Source: Tardiphaga sp. P9-11 (GTDB lineage: Bacteria; Pseudomonadota; Alphaproteobacteria; Rhizobiales; Xanthobacteraceae). From it: a stretch of 64,000 bases of DNA. The stretch covers positions 186,001 through 250,000 of the forward strand of contig NZ_NPKQ01000001.1 in assembly GCF_008329525.1 (NCBI RefSeq). Direction: 5' to 3'. The translations under genes were made by a program, and so were the position numbers. The notes below the pieces were generated by a model. It was not told where the DNA came from, ran no database searches, and saw nothing but the letters and a program-made list of their open reading frames with translations. This document shows, in pieces, positions 37,002-47,853 of the stretch (position 1 is its first letter; every line of letters starts with the position of its first letter).

Positions 37002-37631
37002 ATGTCCGTGCGGCGATTCCTGACAGTTGTGTCGATGAGTGTAGCGATGATCGGCATCGTTACGATTGCTCCTGCCGATCTTGCGCAGGCGCAGAGTGCC
37101 GCATCGAAGGGTAAGGCCGCCGCACCTCCGAAGGCAGCGCCGGCGAAACCCGCTGCTGCCGCACCGGCCGCCGCCGGCGGCGGCGAGCCCACGCTGGTCG
37201 GACAGTTCGGCTCCTGGGGCGCCTACACCGCAACGCCGAACGGCAAGAAGGTCTGCTTCGCGCTGGCGAAGCCCGCGTCGTCGAAGACCAATCCGGCGAA
37301 CCGCCCGCGCGATCCCGCTTACGCCTTCATCTCGACCCGCCCGGCCGAGAAGGTATCCAACGAAGTCTCGATCATGATCGGCTATCAGTTGAAGCCGGGC
37401 TCCGAGTCCACGCTGGAAGTCGGCGGCGCGCGCTATGCGATGTACACGCAGGGCGACGGTCTCTGGATCAAGAACGCCGCCGAGGAAGAGCGCATGGTGG
37501 AAGCCCTGCGCAAGGCGGCGGATGTGACCGTCAAGGGCGTCTCCGCCAAGGGTACGGAGACCACCGATACGTTTTCGCTGAAGGGTCTGGCCCAGGCGCT
37601 GGACCGGCTGGCACAGGATTGCCGGCGGTAA
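37002..37631 (+). CDS. Invasion-associated locus B (IalB) family protein
   Basis: 209-residue exported protein. The signal peptide is MSVRRFLTVVSMSVAMIGIVTIAPADLAQA (residues 1-30), then an Ala/Pro/Lys linker (to about 60), then the IalB domain: TLVGQFGSWGAYTATPNGKKVCFALAKPAS, RDPAYAFISTRP and EVSIMIGYQLKPGS. IalB of Bartonella helps erythrocyte entry; in soil alphaproteobacteria the role is unknown and the name is not evidence of virulence. ATG 37002 has AGAGGA upstream (36986-36991). rlmN follows 138 bp later. Confidence 0.85.
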   Translation: MSVRRFLTVVSMSVAMIGIVTIAPADLAQAQSAASKGKAAAPPKAAPAKPAAAAPAAAGGGEPTLVGQFGSWGAYTATPNGKKVCFALAKPASSKTNPANRPRDPAYAFISTRPAEKVSNEVSIMIGYQLKPGSESTLEVGGARYAMYTQGDGLWIKNAAEEERMVEALRKAADVTVKGVSAKGTETTDTFSLKGLAQALDRLAQDCRR

Positions 37632-37769
37632 TTGCCGCCAAAACACCGGCTAAATCCTTGCCGCCGTTAATATTGCCGCATTTAGCCGCTTTCCAATGTG
37701 CGCCGGAGAGCCTATTTGAGGTCGGCCTGTTTAAGGCCTGTATTTCCGTGACATCATAGATCGAACGCC

Positions 37770-39014
37770 ATGACCCCCGTTTCAGCCGAGGCCGGTTCCG
37801 CCATCGACGCTTCCGACGCATTGCCCGCGGGCGACGTGCCATTGGAGAAGATCGCCACCGAGACGTATGTGCCGCTGGCCAAGCCGTCGCTGATCGGCCT
37901 GTCGCGCGCGGAAATCGCCGAAAAGCTCGGTTCCATCGGCGTGGCGCCGGCCCAGCGCAAGATGCGGACGCAGCAGATCTGGCATTGGATGTATGTTCGG
38001 GGCGTCCAGACCTTTGCCGAAATGTCCAGCATTTCCAAAGGTATGCGCGAAGACCTCGAGAAGCATTTCACAGTGGCGCGGCCTGAGGTCGTGGTCGAGC
38101 AGATCTCCAATGACGGCACCCGCAAATGGCTGCTGCGGCTGCCCTCCGGCACCGCCGGCGAGAAGGCCCATGAGGTCGAGTGCGTCTACATCCCCGAAAC
38201 CGACCGCGGCACGCTCTGCGTCTCGTCGCAGGTCGGCTGCACCCTGAACTGCTCGTTTTGCCACACCGGTACCCAGCGGCTGGTGCGCAACCTGACGGCC
38301 GGCGAGATCGTCGGCCAGATCATGGTCGCCCGCGACCGTCTCAATGACTGGGCCAATCGCGAGACCCCGGACGGCAACCGCCGCGTCACCAATATCGTGA
38401 TGATGGGCATGGGCGAGCCGCTCTACAATTTCGATGCGGTGCGCGACGCGCTGCTGATCGTCTCCGACAATGAAGGCATCGGCATCTCGCGTCGGCGTAT
38501 CACGCTCTCGACCTCTGGCGTGGTGCCGAACATCAAGCGCACCGGCGAGGAAATCGGCGTCATGCTGGCGATCTCGCTGCATGCGGTGCGCGATGAACTG
38601 CGCAACGAGTTGGTGCCGCTGAACAAGAAATATCCGCTCGAAGAACTGATGCAGGCTTGCCGCGATTATCCCGGCGCGTCCAATGCACGGCGCATCACCT
38701 TCGAATATGTGATGCTGAAAGGCGTCAACGACTCGCTCGACGATGCCAAGCTGCTGGTCAAGATGCTGAAGGGCATTCACGCCAAGATCAATCTGATCCC
38801 GTTCAATCCGTGGCCCGGCACGCGCTACGAATGTTCGGACTGGGACCAGATCGAGAAGTTCTCCGAGTATATCTTCAATGCCGGCTATTCCTCGCCGGTG
38901 CGTACGCCGCGCGGCCGCGACATCCTCGCCGCCTGCGGCCAGTTGAAGTCGGAGACCGAAAAGCTGTCGGCGCGTGAGCGTCAAGCCCTGCGCGCGATGG
39001 CGATGACGGACTGA
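37770..39014 (+). CDS. rlmN: Dual-specificity 23S rRNA (A2503) / tRNA (A37) methyltransferase
   Basis: 414-residue radical SAM enzyme methylating C2 of A2503 in 23S rRNA and A37 in some tRNAs. The cluster motif is CTLNCSFC (CxxxCxxC). The catalytic Cys is in [12 protein letters not shown] near the C-terminus. Other hallmarks: [46 protein letters not shown] and [16 protein letters not shown]. The N-terminal part up to about residue 35 is a longer extension than in E. coli. The two genes downstream follow closely (3 bp to the next ORF). Confidence 0.95.
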   Translation: MTPVSAEAGSAIDASDALPAGDVPLEKIATETYVPLAKPSLIGLSRAEIAEKLGSIGVAPAQRKMRTQQIWHWMYVRGVQTFAEMSSISKGMREDLEKHFTVARPEVVVEQISNDGTRKWLLRLPSGTAGEKAHEVECVYIPETDRGTLCVSSQVGCTLNCSFCHTGTQRLVRNLTAGEIVGQIMVARDRLNDWANRETPDGNRRVTNIVMMGMGEPLYNFDAVRDALLIVSDNEGIGISRRRITLSTSGVVPNIKRTGEEIGVMLAISLHAVRDELRNELVPLNKKYPLEELMQACRDYPGASNARRITFEYVMLKGVNDSLDDAKLLVKMLKGIHAKINLIPFNPWPGTRYECSDWDQIEKFSEYIFNAGYSSPVRTPRGRDILAACGQLKSETEKLSARERQALRAMAMTD

Positions 39015-39016
39015 CG

Positions 39017-39493
39017 ATGGCGCTGATCGGCCGCCTGTTCGTCATCTTTCTCGGCTTCTGCGCTGCCTGTCTTGTCGGCGGCGCGATCGTGGTGTTCTCG
39101 ATCCTGTTTCCGGAACTCAGCGCGCTCGATACCGGCGTGATCGATCCCAACACCATCAATATCCTGCTCGGCTTCGGTTTCATCTTCATCAGCGGCTTTG
39201 CGCTGATTCCGGCGATACTCGTCGTCCTCATTACCGAGGCCTTCTACATTCGCAGCGTTATCATCTATGCGCTCGGCGGCGCGGCGGTCGGGCTCGCCTG
39301 CTATCTCGGTCTGATTCCCTATGACCCTGCGACGATGAGTTTCGACGGCATTGTGCGGCGGCACCTCGAAGTGATGACCGGCGCGGGAATCGTCGCCGGA
39401 CTGATTTACTGGGTGATCGCCGGCCGCAATGCCGGCGCCTGGCGGCAACCGCGGCGCGCTCCACCGCAGCCCGATGTCGCGGCTGGCCCCTAG
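39017..39493 (+). CDS. Conserved membrane protein, unknown function
   Basis: 158-residue hydrophobic protein with four predicted helices (about residues 5-30, 45-72, 76-100 and 118-138) and a basic Pro-rich tail. The start lies 2 bp after the rlmN stop, so it is probably co-translated with rlmN. The motif FGFIFISGFALIPAILVVLITEAFYIRSV has the look of a hypothetical family conserved in Bradyrhizobium. I do not recognise a function. Confidence 0.72.
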   Translation: MALIGRLFVIFLGFCAACLVGGAIVVFSILFPELSALDTGVIDPNTINILLGFGFIFISGFALIPAILVVLITEAFYIRSVIIYALGGAAVGLACYLGLIPYDPATMSFDGIVRRHLEVMTGAGIVAGLIYWVIAGRNAGAWRQPRRAPPQPDVAAGP

Positions 39494-39538
39494 TGCGCTG
39501 CCTTTCCTTCAACTCCTGCCTCGGTTAAACCGCCCGCC

Positions 39539-41742
<2,204 letters not shown>

Positions 41743-41754
41743 GCCACGCAATCG

Positions 41755-41842
41755 CGTAACCCGGATGGGCAAAGCGACATCCAGGGATCGCGTTTCACTA
41801 CGCGCGAGATCCCCACATATCGCTACGCTCATGCGGGCTACG
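41755..41842. repeat. Dispersed inverted-repeat element (CGTAACCCGGATGG family)
   Basis: 88 bp whose ends are imperfect inverse complements: the left end begins CGTAACCCGGATGGGC, the right end finishes GCTCATGCGGGCTACG. Inner arms AGCGACAT and ATATCGCT also pair partly. By recollection, CGTAGCCCGGATGAGC-type elements are abundant between genes in Bradyrhizobium-type genomes. It sits between convergent argG and a methyltransferase gene and may stop both transcripts. Confidence 0.55.
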
Positions 41843-41863
41843 AACTACGTTTTCCTGCCATCG

Positions 41864-42526
41864 CTACATCTTCATCGACAGCTCGACGTCATCACCGAAC
41901 GGGACCGATAGGTAACCATTCGCGGGATTGCGGACATAAGCGAGATAGTCGGGGCTGTAATCCGCATTGTCAGCAATGACGAAAGCACCGGGCTTGAGAC
42001 GGTTTTCGACGATCGCAAGCACGTCCGGATAAAGCGCCTTGGCGCCATCGAGCAGTAGCAGATCAATCGCATCGGGCAGATCGGCACGCAGCGTCTGCAA
42101 CGCATCGCCTGCACGGAATTCGACGAGATCGATCAGGCCGCCTTCGGCGAGATTCCGTCGCGCGATGACGATCTTCGAGGGCTCGAATTCGCTCGTGATC
42201 AGCTTGCCACCGCCGTTGTCGTTCAGCGCGGCCGCCATATGCAGCGTCGAAATCCCAAACGACGTGCCGAATTCGACGATCGTCCTAGCACCGGTCGACC
42301 GCGCCAGTATGTAAAGCAGCGCACCGGTCGCGCGCGACACGGCGAGCGGGACGTCCCTGAACCGGCTGTAGAGATCGACATAGTCGGTCTTGCTCTGCAT
42401 CATCCGCTGCCTATCGTCGTCAGACAAGTCGGCAACAGCCTGGCTGGTGCGGGACCGTGCGGCATCCGCTTCTGCGAACAGACGCTTGAGAAGGGGGGCG
42501 ACGGGATCCGTCGTGAGTGTGGTCAT
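41864..42526 (-). CDS. SAM-dependent O-methyltransferase (class I)
   Basis: 220-residue methyltransferase. SAM-binding motif I is IVEFGTSFGISTLHMAAAL. Motif II GGKLITSEFEPSKIVIARRNL carries the acidic residue that binds the ribose. AIDLLLLDGAKALYPDVL is the metal/substrate region typical of catechol-type O-methyltransferases. ATG 42526 (MTTLTTDP) has an AGGAA RBS; a longer frame to 42589 overlaps the divergent TetR operator. Transcribed divergently from a TetR regulator, its probable repressor. The substrate is unknown. Confidence 0.85.
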   Translation of the reverse strand: MTTLTTDPVAPLLKRLFAEADAARSRTSQAVADLSDDDRQRMMQSKTDYVDLYSRFRDVPLAVSRATGALLYILARSTGARTIVEFGTSFGISTLHMAAALNDNGGGKLITSEFEPSKIVIARRNLAEGGLIDLVEFRAGDALQTLRADLPDAIDLLLLDGAKALYPDVLAIVENRLKPGAFVIADNADYSPDYLAYVRNPANGYLSVPFGDDVELSMKM

Positions 42527-42572
42527 GATAATTCCTGCGAAAACAGCGCTTGATTGCGCCCTCCTGCAAATA

Positions 42573-42592
42573 CGAATAATCATTCGCATTCG
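42573..42592. promoter_or_regulatory. Candidate TetR operator
   Basis: Inverted repeat CGAAT-aatc-ATTCG (42573-42586) followed by another ATTCG (42588-42592), in the short gap between divergent methyltransferase and TetR genes. The position fits autoregulation and repression of the neighbour; binding is inferred. Confidence 0.45.
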
Positions 42593-42601
42593 CTAATCGC
42601 A

Positions 42602-43255
42602 TTGCGGAGACCGCAGCTGACTCGGCGCCCAAGCCCTTCGATTCATTCGAGAAAACAGCCGCAACAGACACGCTCCGAAGAGCTGGTCAGCGCTATTCTC
42701 GAAGCTGCTATTCAGGTTTTGGCGAAAGAGGGATTCCACCGCTTCACCACCGCGCGCGTGGCGGAGAAGGCCGGTGTCAGCGTCGGATCGCTCTACCAAT
42801 ACTTCCCGAACAAGGCGTCGATCCTGTTCCGCTTGCAGAGCGACGAATGGCGAGACACCAACGACATGCTCCGCCGGATTCTGGAGGATGAAAGTGCATC
42901 GCCATCTACGCGTCTGCGCAAACTGGTCCATGCCTTCATCAAATCGGAATGCGACGAAGCCGACATTCGCCATGCGCTGGATGACGCAGCACCGCTCTAT
43001 CGGGATGCTCCGGAATCGCAAAAGGCCAAGGCGGCCGGACGACGCACATTCGCGGCGTTCATCGCGCATGCACTGCCAGCCGCGACCGAGGAAAGGCAAT
43101 CGCTCGTCGTCGACGTCATCACCTCGACTTTGAGCGGAGTAGGAAAGGACTTTTCCATGCGCCCGCGATCAGCGGCCGAGATTGAGTTTTTTGCGGAAGG
43201 CTTGGCGGACATGCTCTGCAGTTACGTCGAAAGCTCCGGGAGACATGAAACCTAG
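42602..43255 (+). CDS. TetR-family transcriptional regulator
   Basis: 217-residue regulator. The N-terminal HTH is FTTARVAEKAGVSVGSLYQYFPNKASILFRLQ; the rest is helical with a ligand domain of the TetR_C type. The start is uncertain: no ATG lies before the HTH, and TTG 42602 or TTG 42554 are in frame; 42602 avoids the candidate operator at 42573-42592. Divergent from the O-methyltransferase, which it probably controls. Similar proteins often respond to lipophilic small molecules. Confidence 0.82.
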   Translation: MRRPQLTRRPSPSIHSRKQPQQTRSEELVSAILEAAIQVLAKEGFHRFTTARVAEKAGVSVGSLYQYFPNKASILFRLQSDEWRDTNDMLRRILEDESASPSTRLRKLVHAFIKSECDEADIRHALDDAAPLYRDAPESQKAKAAGRRTFAAFIAHALPAATEERQSLVVDVITSTLSGVGKDFSMRPRSAAEIEFFAEGLADMLCSYVESSGRHET

Positions 43256-43287
43256 CGCCTCGGACTGTCGTTGCGTGATCGCGACGC

Positions 43288-43316
43288 ATGTCACCCGTTA
43301 GTCATCCAACTGTCGT
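43288..43316 (+). promoter_or_regulatory. Pho box upstream of phoA
   Basis: Three 7-mers at exact 11-bp spacing: ATGTCAC (43288), TAGTCAT (43299) and CTGTCGT (43310), against the PhoB consensus CTGTCAT. A fourth CTGTCGT lies at 43265. A TAAGCT -10-like sequence follows at 43334. The arrangement and the downstream phosphatase support a PhoB site. Confidence 0.6.
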
Positions 43317-43364
43317 AATGGAGACCGCACCCCTAAGCTGGGCGCTCCAGAGGATATCCGTGTC

Positions 43365-45122
43365 ATGTCGAGAACCTTTATTACGGCCGCTGCGACGCTG
43401 CTACTGACGAGCACATCGCTGCCAGCACAGACCATCTATCCGATCGACCGCGCCGAAATCCTCGCCGGCAGCAAATTCGACTTCAAGGTTGAACTGCCCG
43501 AGAAGATCGCAGCCGCCGACATCAAGGTGACGATCAACGGCGCCGACCAGACCGCGGCGTTCGGCAAGACCGCTAACTACATTGCGAAGGAAGACGGCAA
43601 GGATCAGTCCGCGCTGCTGCTGCGCGACGTGACGCTCGACAAGCCGGGTGCGTACAAGATCGAGGTCAGCGATGGCGTGCGCAGCCGCGTGGTGACGTGG
43701 AACGTCTATGATACTGGCCCACGCAAGGCGAAGAACGTGATCCTGTTCATCGGCGACGGCATGTCGCTGGCGCATCGCGTCAGCGCCAGAATTCTGTCGA
43801 AGGGCATTGCCGAAGGCAAGAGCCGCGGCAAGCTCGCGATGGATGACATGCCGCATATGGCCATGGTGGCGACGGCGGGCTCCGATTCCATCATCACCGA
43901 CTCCGCGAATTCGGCCAGCGCCTATGCCACCGGCCACAAGACCGCGACCAATGCGATGGGCGTCTATGCCGATCGCACGGCAAACGTGTTCGACGACCCG
44001 CAAGTCGAAACCATTACCAGTCTCGCCAAACGCAAGCTCGATCTGGCGATCGGCATCGTCACCAATACCGAGGTCGAGGACGCGACACCCGCCGCCATGG
44101 TGGCACATACCCGTCGCCGCGCCGCCTATGACGAGATCGTCGCGCAGTTCCTTGCCGCCAAACCCGATGTGTTGATGGGCGGCGGTGCGGCGAATTTCCT
44201 GCCGCAGGCAGCCGCGGCCTCGAAGCGCAAGGATGACATCGACTATGTCGCCCGCTTCCGGGATGCCGGCTATTCCGTTGCGACCACCGCGCCCGAACTG
44301 AACGGCCTCGCCAGGAAGCCCGAGACACGCAAACTGCTCGGCCTGTTCACGCCTGGCAATATGGATGGGGTTCTGGATCGCAAGTTTCTCGGCGGCGGCG
44401 GCGTGAAGAAATTTCCGCAGCAGCCGGATTTGACCGAGCAGGTGCATGCCGCGCTCAAGGTGCTGTCGCGCAACGACAACGGCTTCTTCCTGATGGTCGA
44501 GTCCGGCCTAATCGACAAATACGCGCATCTGCTCGACATGGACCGCGCCGTCTATGACGTCATCATGCTCGACAATGCGGTCAAGCTGGCGCGCGACTGG
44601 GCGGCCAGGCGTGGCGATGACACGCTGATTCTGGTCGTTTCCGACCACAGCCATCCCAACAGCCTCGTCGGCACGGTCAATGACGATATGAGCAAGGAGT
44701 CGAACCTGCCGCTCCGCGAACGGATCGGCGTCTATGACAAGGCCGGCTTCCCTAATTATCCCGCGCCGGATGCCGAAGGCTATCCGGCCCGCGTCGATGT
44801 CAGCCGACGGCTTGCAATCATGTCGGCGAGCCTGCCCGATCACTACGAGACGCTGCGGCCAAAACTCGACAACCCGAACGATCCGACCGAGAAGGGCGAC
44901 GAGCCCGGCACGTTCAAGGCCAACGAGAAATACAGGAATGCGCCGGGCAGCATGCTGCGGCTCGGCAACCTGCCGGCCATGATGGGCGCCAGCGTGCATT
45001 CGGGCGAGGACGTAATCCTCACCGCCACCGGCCCCGGCAGCGACCGCGTGCGCGGCGCGATGGACAATACGGAAGTGTTCCGCGTGATGGTGGATGCGTT
45101 GGGACTGGCGGCGAAACCATAA
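43365..45122 (+). CDS. Alkaline phosphatase, PhoA superfamily
   Basis: 585-residue periplasmic enzyme. The signal peptide is MSRTFITAAATLLLTSTSLPAQT (1-22). Residues 25-117 form an Ig-like N-terminal domain absent from E. coli PhoA. The catalytic domain shows VILFIGDGM with metal ligand D131, the nucleophile Ser180 in TDSANSASAYATG, FLMVESGLIDKYAHLLDMDRA and VVSDHSHPNS. A His near the end is in ASVHSGEDV. It hydrolyses phosphomonoesters outside the cytoplasm to supply phosphate. The Pho box 50-75 bp upstream predicts induction by phosphate starvation. A terminator follows. Confidence 0.92.
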   Translation: MSRTFITAAATLLLTSTSLPAQTIYPIDRAEILAGSKFDFKVELPEKIAAADIKVTINGADQTAAFGKTANYIAKEDGKDQSALLLRDVTLDKPGAYKIEVSDGVRSRVVTWNVYDTGPRKAKNVILFIGDGMSLAHRVSARILSKGIAEGKSRGKLAMDDMPHMAMVATAGSDSIITDSANSASAYATGHKTATNAMGVYADRTANVFDDPQVETITSLAKRKLDLAIGIVTNTEVEDATPAAMVAHTRRRAAYDEIVAQFLAAKPDVLMGGGAANFLPQAAAASKRKDDIDYVARFRDAGYSVATTAPELNGLARKPETRKLLGLFTPGNMDGVLDRKFLGGGGVKKFPQQPDLTEQVHAALKVLSRNDNGFFLMVESGLIDKYAHLLDMDRAVYDVIMLDNAVKLARDWAARRGDDTLILVVSDHSHPNSLVGTVNDDMSKESNLPLRERIGVYDKAGFPNYPAPDAEGYPARVDVSRRLAIMSASLPDHYETLRPKLDNPNDPTEKGDEPGTFKANEKYRNAPGSMLRLGNLPAMMGASVHSGEDVILTATGPGSDRVRGAMDNTEVFRVMVDALGLAAKP

Positions 45123-45145
45123 TTCATCGAAAACTCTTCAAAACA

Positions 45146-45175
45146 AAAATGGCCGGGATTGCTCCCGGCCATTTT
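45146..45175. terminator. Bidirectional rho-independent terminator
   Basis: 12-bp perfect stem AAAATGGCCGGG / CCCGGCCATTTT with loop ATTGCT. Symmetric A/T ends serve both phoA (+) and the OmpA gene (-) that converge here. Confidence 0.85.
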
Positions 45176-45190
45176 CATTTTCTACCTGCC

Positions 45191-47242
45191 TCAGCGACGC
45201 GGCGGTGCCGTGCCTGGAGGCGGCGGGGGCAATGACGCCTGACCGCCGTTCAACAGCGGCGTGATGTTGCGGATCGTGACGCGGCGGTTCTGGCGCTCCG
45301 GACCATCGGTCTGGATCTTCAGATACTGCTCGCCATAACCCTGCGACGTCAGGTTTTCCGCCGGCACCTGGAATTGCTGGGTGAGCAATTCAGCCGCCGA
45401 CTGTGCGCGGCGATCCGACAGCGACAGATTGTCGACGTCAGAGCCAACCGCATCGGTGTGCCCCTCTATGAGGAACACCGCACGCGGGTTACGCGAGATC
45501 GCCCGGTTGAGACCATCTGCGATCACCTGCAGCTTCGAGGCCTGGTCCGGCGGGATATCCCACGAGCCTAGCTCGAAATTGATCGAGTCCAGATCGATCG
45601 ACGGCATGCGCTGGCGTACCATCGGGCTGTAGCGGATTTCATCGAGCGTATAGCGACGCTCGATGCGATCCACCGGAGGCGCGATCAGGGTGTCGTAGAC
45701 CAGATCGGGCGAGGCCTGATCGTAATCGACGATGTAGCGGTTCTGCGGAATCCGGATCATCGGCGGCGGCAGATCGACATAGAAGCCGAGACCCCCTGGA
45801 CCGCCGGGGCCACCCGGACCACGGAACGAGTTATCGATGATGATGATCTCGCGTCCCTCGCGATCCCTGCGGATACGTCGCAGCAGCTGACCATCGCGGC
45901 CAACCACCGTGATGATCTGCGAACCGTCGGGACGAATCACAATTGTCCGATCATCACCGCCGACCCGATCCGTACGGATGTCACGCGCGCCGTAGCGGAA
46001 GCGATCGACCTCGTTGTGGCGGATGAACGACTGACCACTCGGATCCTGCACGATGATGCGTCCAGGCTCGGTGATGATCGTACGACCGCCCTCCTGGCGC
46101 TCGCTGCGCTGGCCGCGGAAATCGCCCATGTTGCGCGGGCCCTGGGGGGCAGCGCCCGGTGCGATCGGCGTCAGCGCTGCAGCCGGCGGCGGTGCCTGAG
46201 GGATCGGTGCCGTCACCGCAGGTGCGGGCGGCTGCACGACCTTGATGTTGCCGCCACCGGGGGCGACCACGACAGGCGCGGCAGCTCTGGTGGGCGGCGG
46301 CGCAGCGGCGGGTGCCGCGGCGTTCGGCGCAACGCCGGGCGCAGCCGCGTTGGGTGGCGTGCCGGGTGCACCGGGAGCGCCTGCGCCCGGACCGCCGGGA
46401 GGACCACGACGTCCATCGGGACCACGGCCATCAGGACCACGGCCGTCGGGGCCACCGGGGCGACCTGACGGAGGCGCACCCGCAGCAGGCGGTGTGCCAG
46501 GCGCAGCCGGAGCTGGTGCTGCAGCAGGTGGCGTTGCCGCAGGGGGGGGCGTAGCCGCTGGCGGCGTTGCAGGCGCTGGAGCCGGCGTCGGTGCAGTAGC
46601 AGGTGCCGGCCGCGCGGCAGGCGGTGTCGCCGGTGCAGCGGCTGGTGGCGCTGCAGGCGCGGGACGTGCGCCGGCCGGCGGCGTTGCACCGGGTTCACGG
46701 CGCTCAGGACGTCCTTCGCCGGGCTCGCGACGTTCGGGACGCCCAGCGGGCGGCGTTGGCGCTGACGGAGCTACAGGCGCAGCGGTGGGCGCCGGAGGTG
46801 CGGCGCGCGGGGCCGGAGGCACGACGGGAGCCGGCGGCGGCGTTGGGCGCGGCGGCGGAGCGGCAGCCGGAGGAGGAGGCGTGGGGCGAGGCGGTGCAGC
46901 CGCAGGAGGCGGGGGCGGCGTCGGGCGCGGAGGTGCAGCCGCGGGCGGCGGCGCAGCAGGCGGTGCCGGAGGCGCGGGACGTGCAGCAGGGGGAGCGGCA
47001 GGATGCGGCGGCGGCGGTGCCGCAGGGCGTGCGGCCGGAGGCGCAGCAGCGGGAGGCGCAGCAGCTGGCGGAGCCTTGGGTGGCGCCTTCGGTGGAGCCT
47101 TGGGCTCACCTTCAGGTGCAGCAGGTGCGGCCTGCGCGAGCACGATCGGCGCATCGACGCTCGACGCATAGGCAGCAGTCGCTGCAATATGCGCAACGCC
47201 GAGCGTCGTCGTGGCCAGCAATACGAGACGAAGTTTTGTCAT
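45191..47242 (-). CDS. OmpA-family protein with long proline/alanine-rich region
   Basis: 683-residue envelope protein. The signal peptide is MTKLRLVLLATTTLGVAHIAATAAYA. Residues about 38-370 are an extreme Pro/Ala/Gly low-complexity stretch (PPAAAPP-type runs, GRPERREPGE twice, GPDGRG units near 263-279), unlikely to be folded. A unique segment follows (370-560). An OmpA-like peptidoglycan-binding domain occupies about 565-665 (FLIEGHTDAVGSDVDNLSLSDRRAQ, GYGEQYLKI). It probably tethers the outer membrane to the wall or spans the periplasm. ATG 47242; the frame continues to 47383 upstream without a signal. The opposite strand has long Gly-rich shadow frames. Confidence 0.87.
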   Translation of the reverse strand: MTKLRLVLLATTTLGVAHIAATAAYASSVDAPIVLAQAAPAAPEGEPKAPPKAPPKAPPAAAPPAAAPPAARPAAPPPPHPAAPPAARPAPPAPPAAPPPAAAPPRPTPPPPPAAAPPRPTPPPPAAAPPPRPTPPPAPVVPPAPRAAPPAPTAAPVAPSAPTPPAGRPERREPGEGRPERREPGATPPAGARPAPAAPPAAAPATPPAARPAPATAPTPAPAPATPPAATPPPAATPPAAAPAPAAPGTPPAAGAPPSGRPGGPDGRGPDGRGPDGRRGPPGGPGAGAPGAPGTPPNAAAPGVAPNAAAPAAAPPPTRAAAPVVVAPGGGNIKVVQPPAPAVTAPIPQAPPPAAALTPIAPGAAPQGPRNMGDFRGQRSERQEGGRTIITEPGRIIVQDPSGQSFIRHNEVDRFRYGARDIRTDRVGGDDRTIVIRPDGSQIITVVGRDGQLLRRIRRDREGREIIIIDNSFRGPGGPGGPGGLGFYVDLPPPMIRIPQNRYIVDYDQASPDLVYDTLIAPPVDRIERRYTLDEIRYSPMVRQRMPSIDLDSINFELGSWDIPPDQASKLQVIADGLNRAISRNPRAVFLIEGHTDAVGSDVDNLSLSDRRAQSAAELLTQQFQVPAENLTSQGYGEQYLKIQTDGPERQNRRVTIRNITPLLNGGQASLPPPPPGTAPPRR

Positions 47243-47455
47243 GATAGACCTTGGGCCCCCGGAGTAAGGATCTTCAACAAACTGATTTTTGTCGGCCGAA
47301 CAAATCGGCACATTGATCAACTGATATGCATTGGGCCGGAATGTGGCGACAGGCAAATGCAAATTCGTTTTTATTTTCGACACGACAATGGCCCAAACGC
47401 GCTTTGTTCATTGCGCGTTCAGGGCATCGATCTGTAGTTCGCACCATCACAGCAG

Positions 47456-47695
47456 CTACATCACTGCAGGGGGCGGCTGACCCGGATTGATATCGGGGTT
47501 CGGCATCGGCACTTCATCAGGCATGTCTCCGGGCAACTCATCCGGTCGCGACGGTTCACCGGGATCACGCACCGGTCGAGGCACCTCCGGCTGTGGATTA
47601 CCGGGCGGGCTCTCCTGCGGTGGTTCGCTGGGTTGGCCAGGCTTGATCGGCGGATCCTCGACGGGATCGATGCCAGGCGTCTCGCTCATGTGCAT
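47456..47695 (-). CDS. Small proline-rich protein, unknown function
   Basis: 79-residue acidic, proline-rich protein (PPIKPGQPSEPPQESPPGNPQPEVPRPVRDPGEPSRPDE), no membrane or signal segment. AAGG precedes the ATG at 47695; an alternative ATG is at 47689. Similar small Pro-rich ORFs occur in related genomes, but low complexity makes coding status uncertain. It lies upstream of the OmpA gene in the same direction, separated by about 213 bp in which I see nothing. Confidence 0.5.
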   Translation of the reverse strand: MHMSETPGIDPVEDPPIKPGQPSEPPQESPPGNPQPEVPRPVRDPGEPSRPDELPGDMPDEVPMPNPDINPGQPPPAVM

Positions 47696-47853
47696 CTAGA
47701 TCACAACCTTTCCATTAGTACCAATGTTTGGACAGACAACGGCGCGATACACGCGATGTTCCGGAAAACGGACGGTTGTAGCCGTGTTTGACAGCGGAAC
47801 AGGAACCGCTCATCAAGACGCAGTTTGGCCATATTATCGATCCGGGGGATTTG

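Noticed and set aside
37002-37631. Virulence interpretation of the IalB-family gene
   Set aside because: The family is widespread in harmless soil alphaproteobacteria; name derives from Bartonella.
46242-47244. Long Gly/Ala/Arg-rich open frames on the + strand opposite the OmpA gene (up to about 310 residues)
   Set aside because: They arise from the GC-rich proline codons of the minus-strand gene; no RBS, no known domain. The minus frame has signal peptide and OmpA domain.
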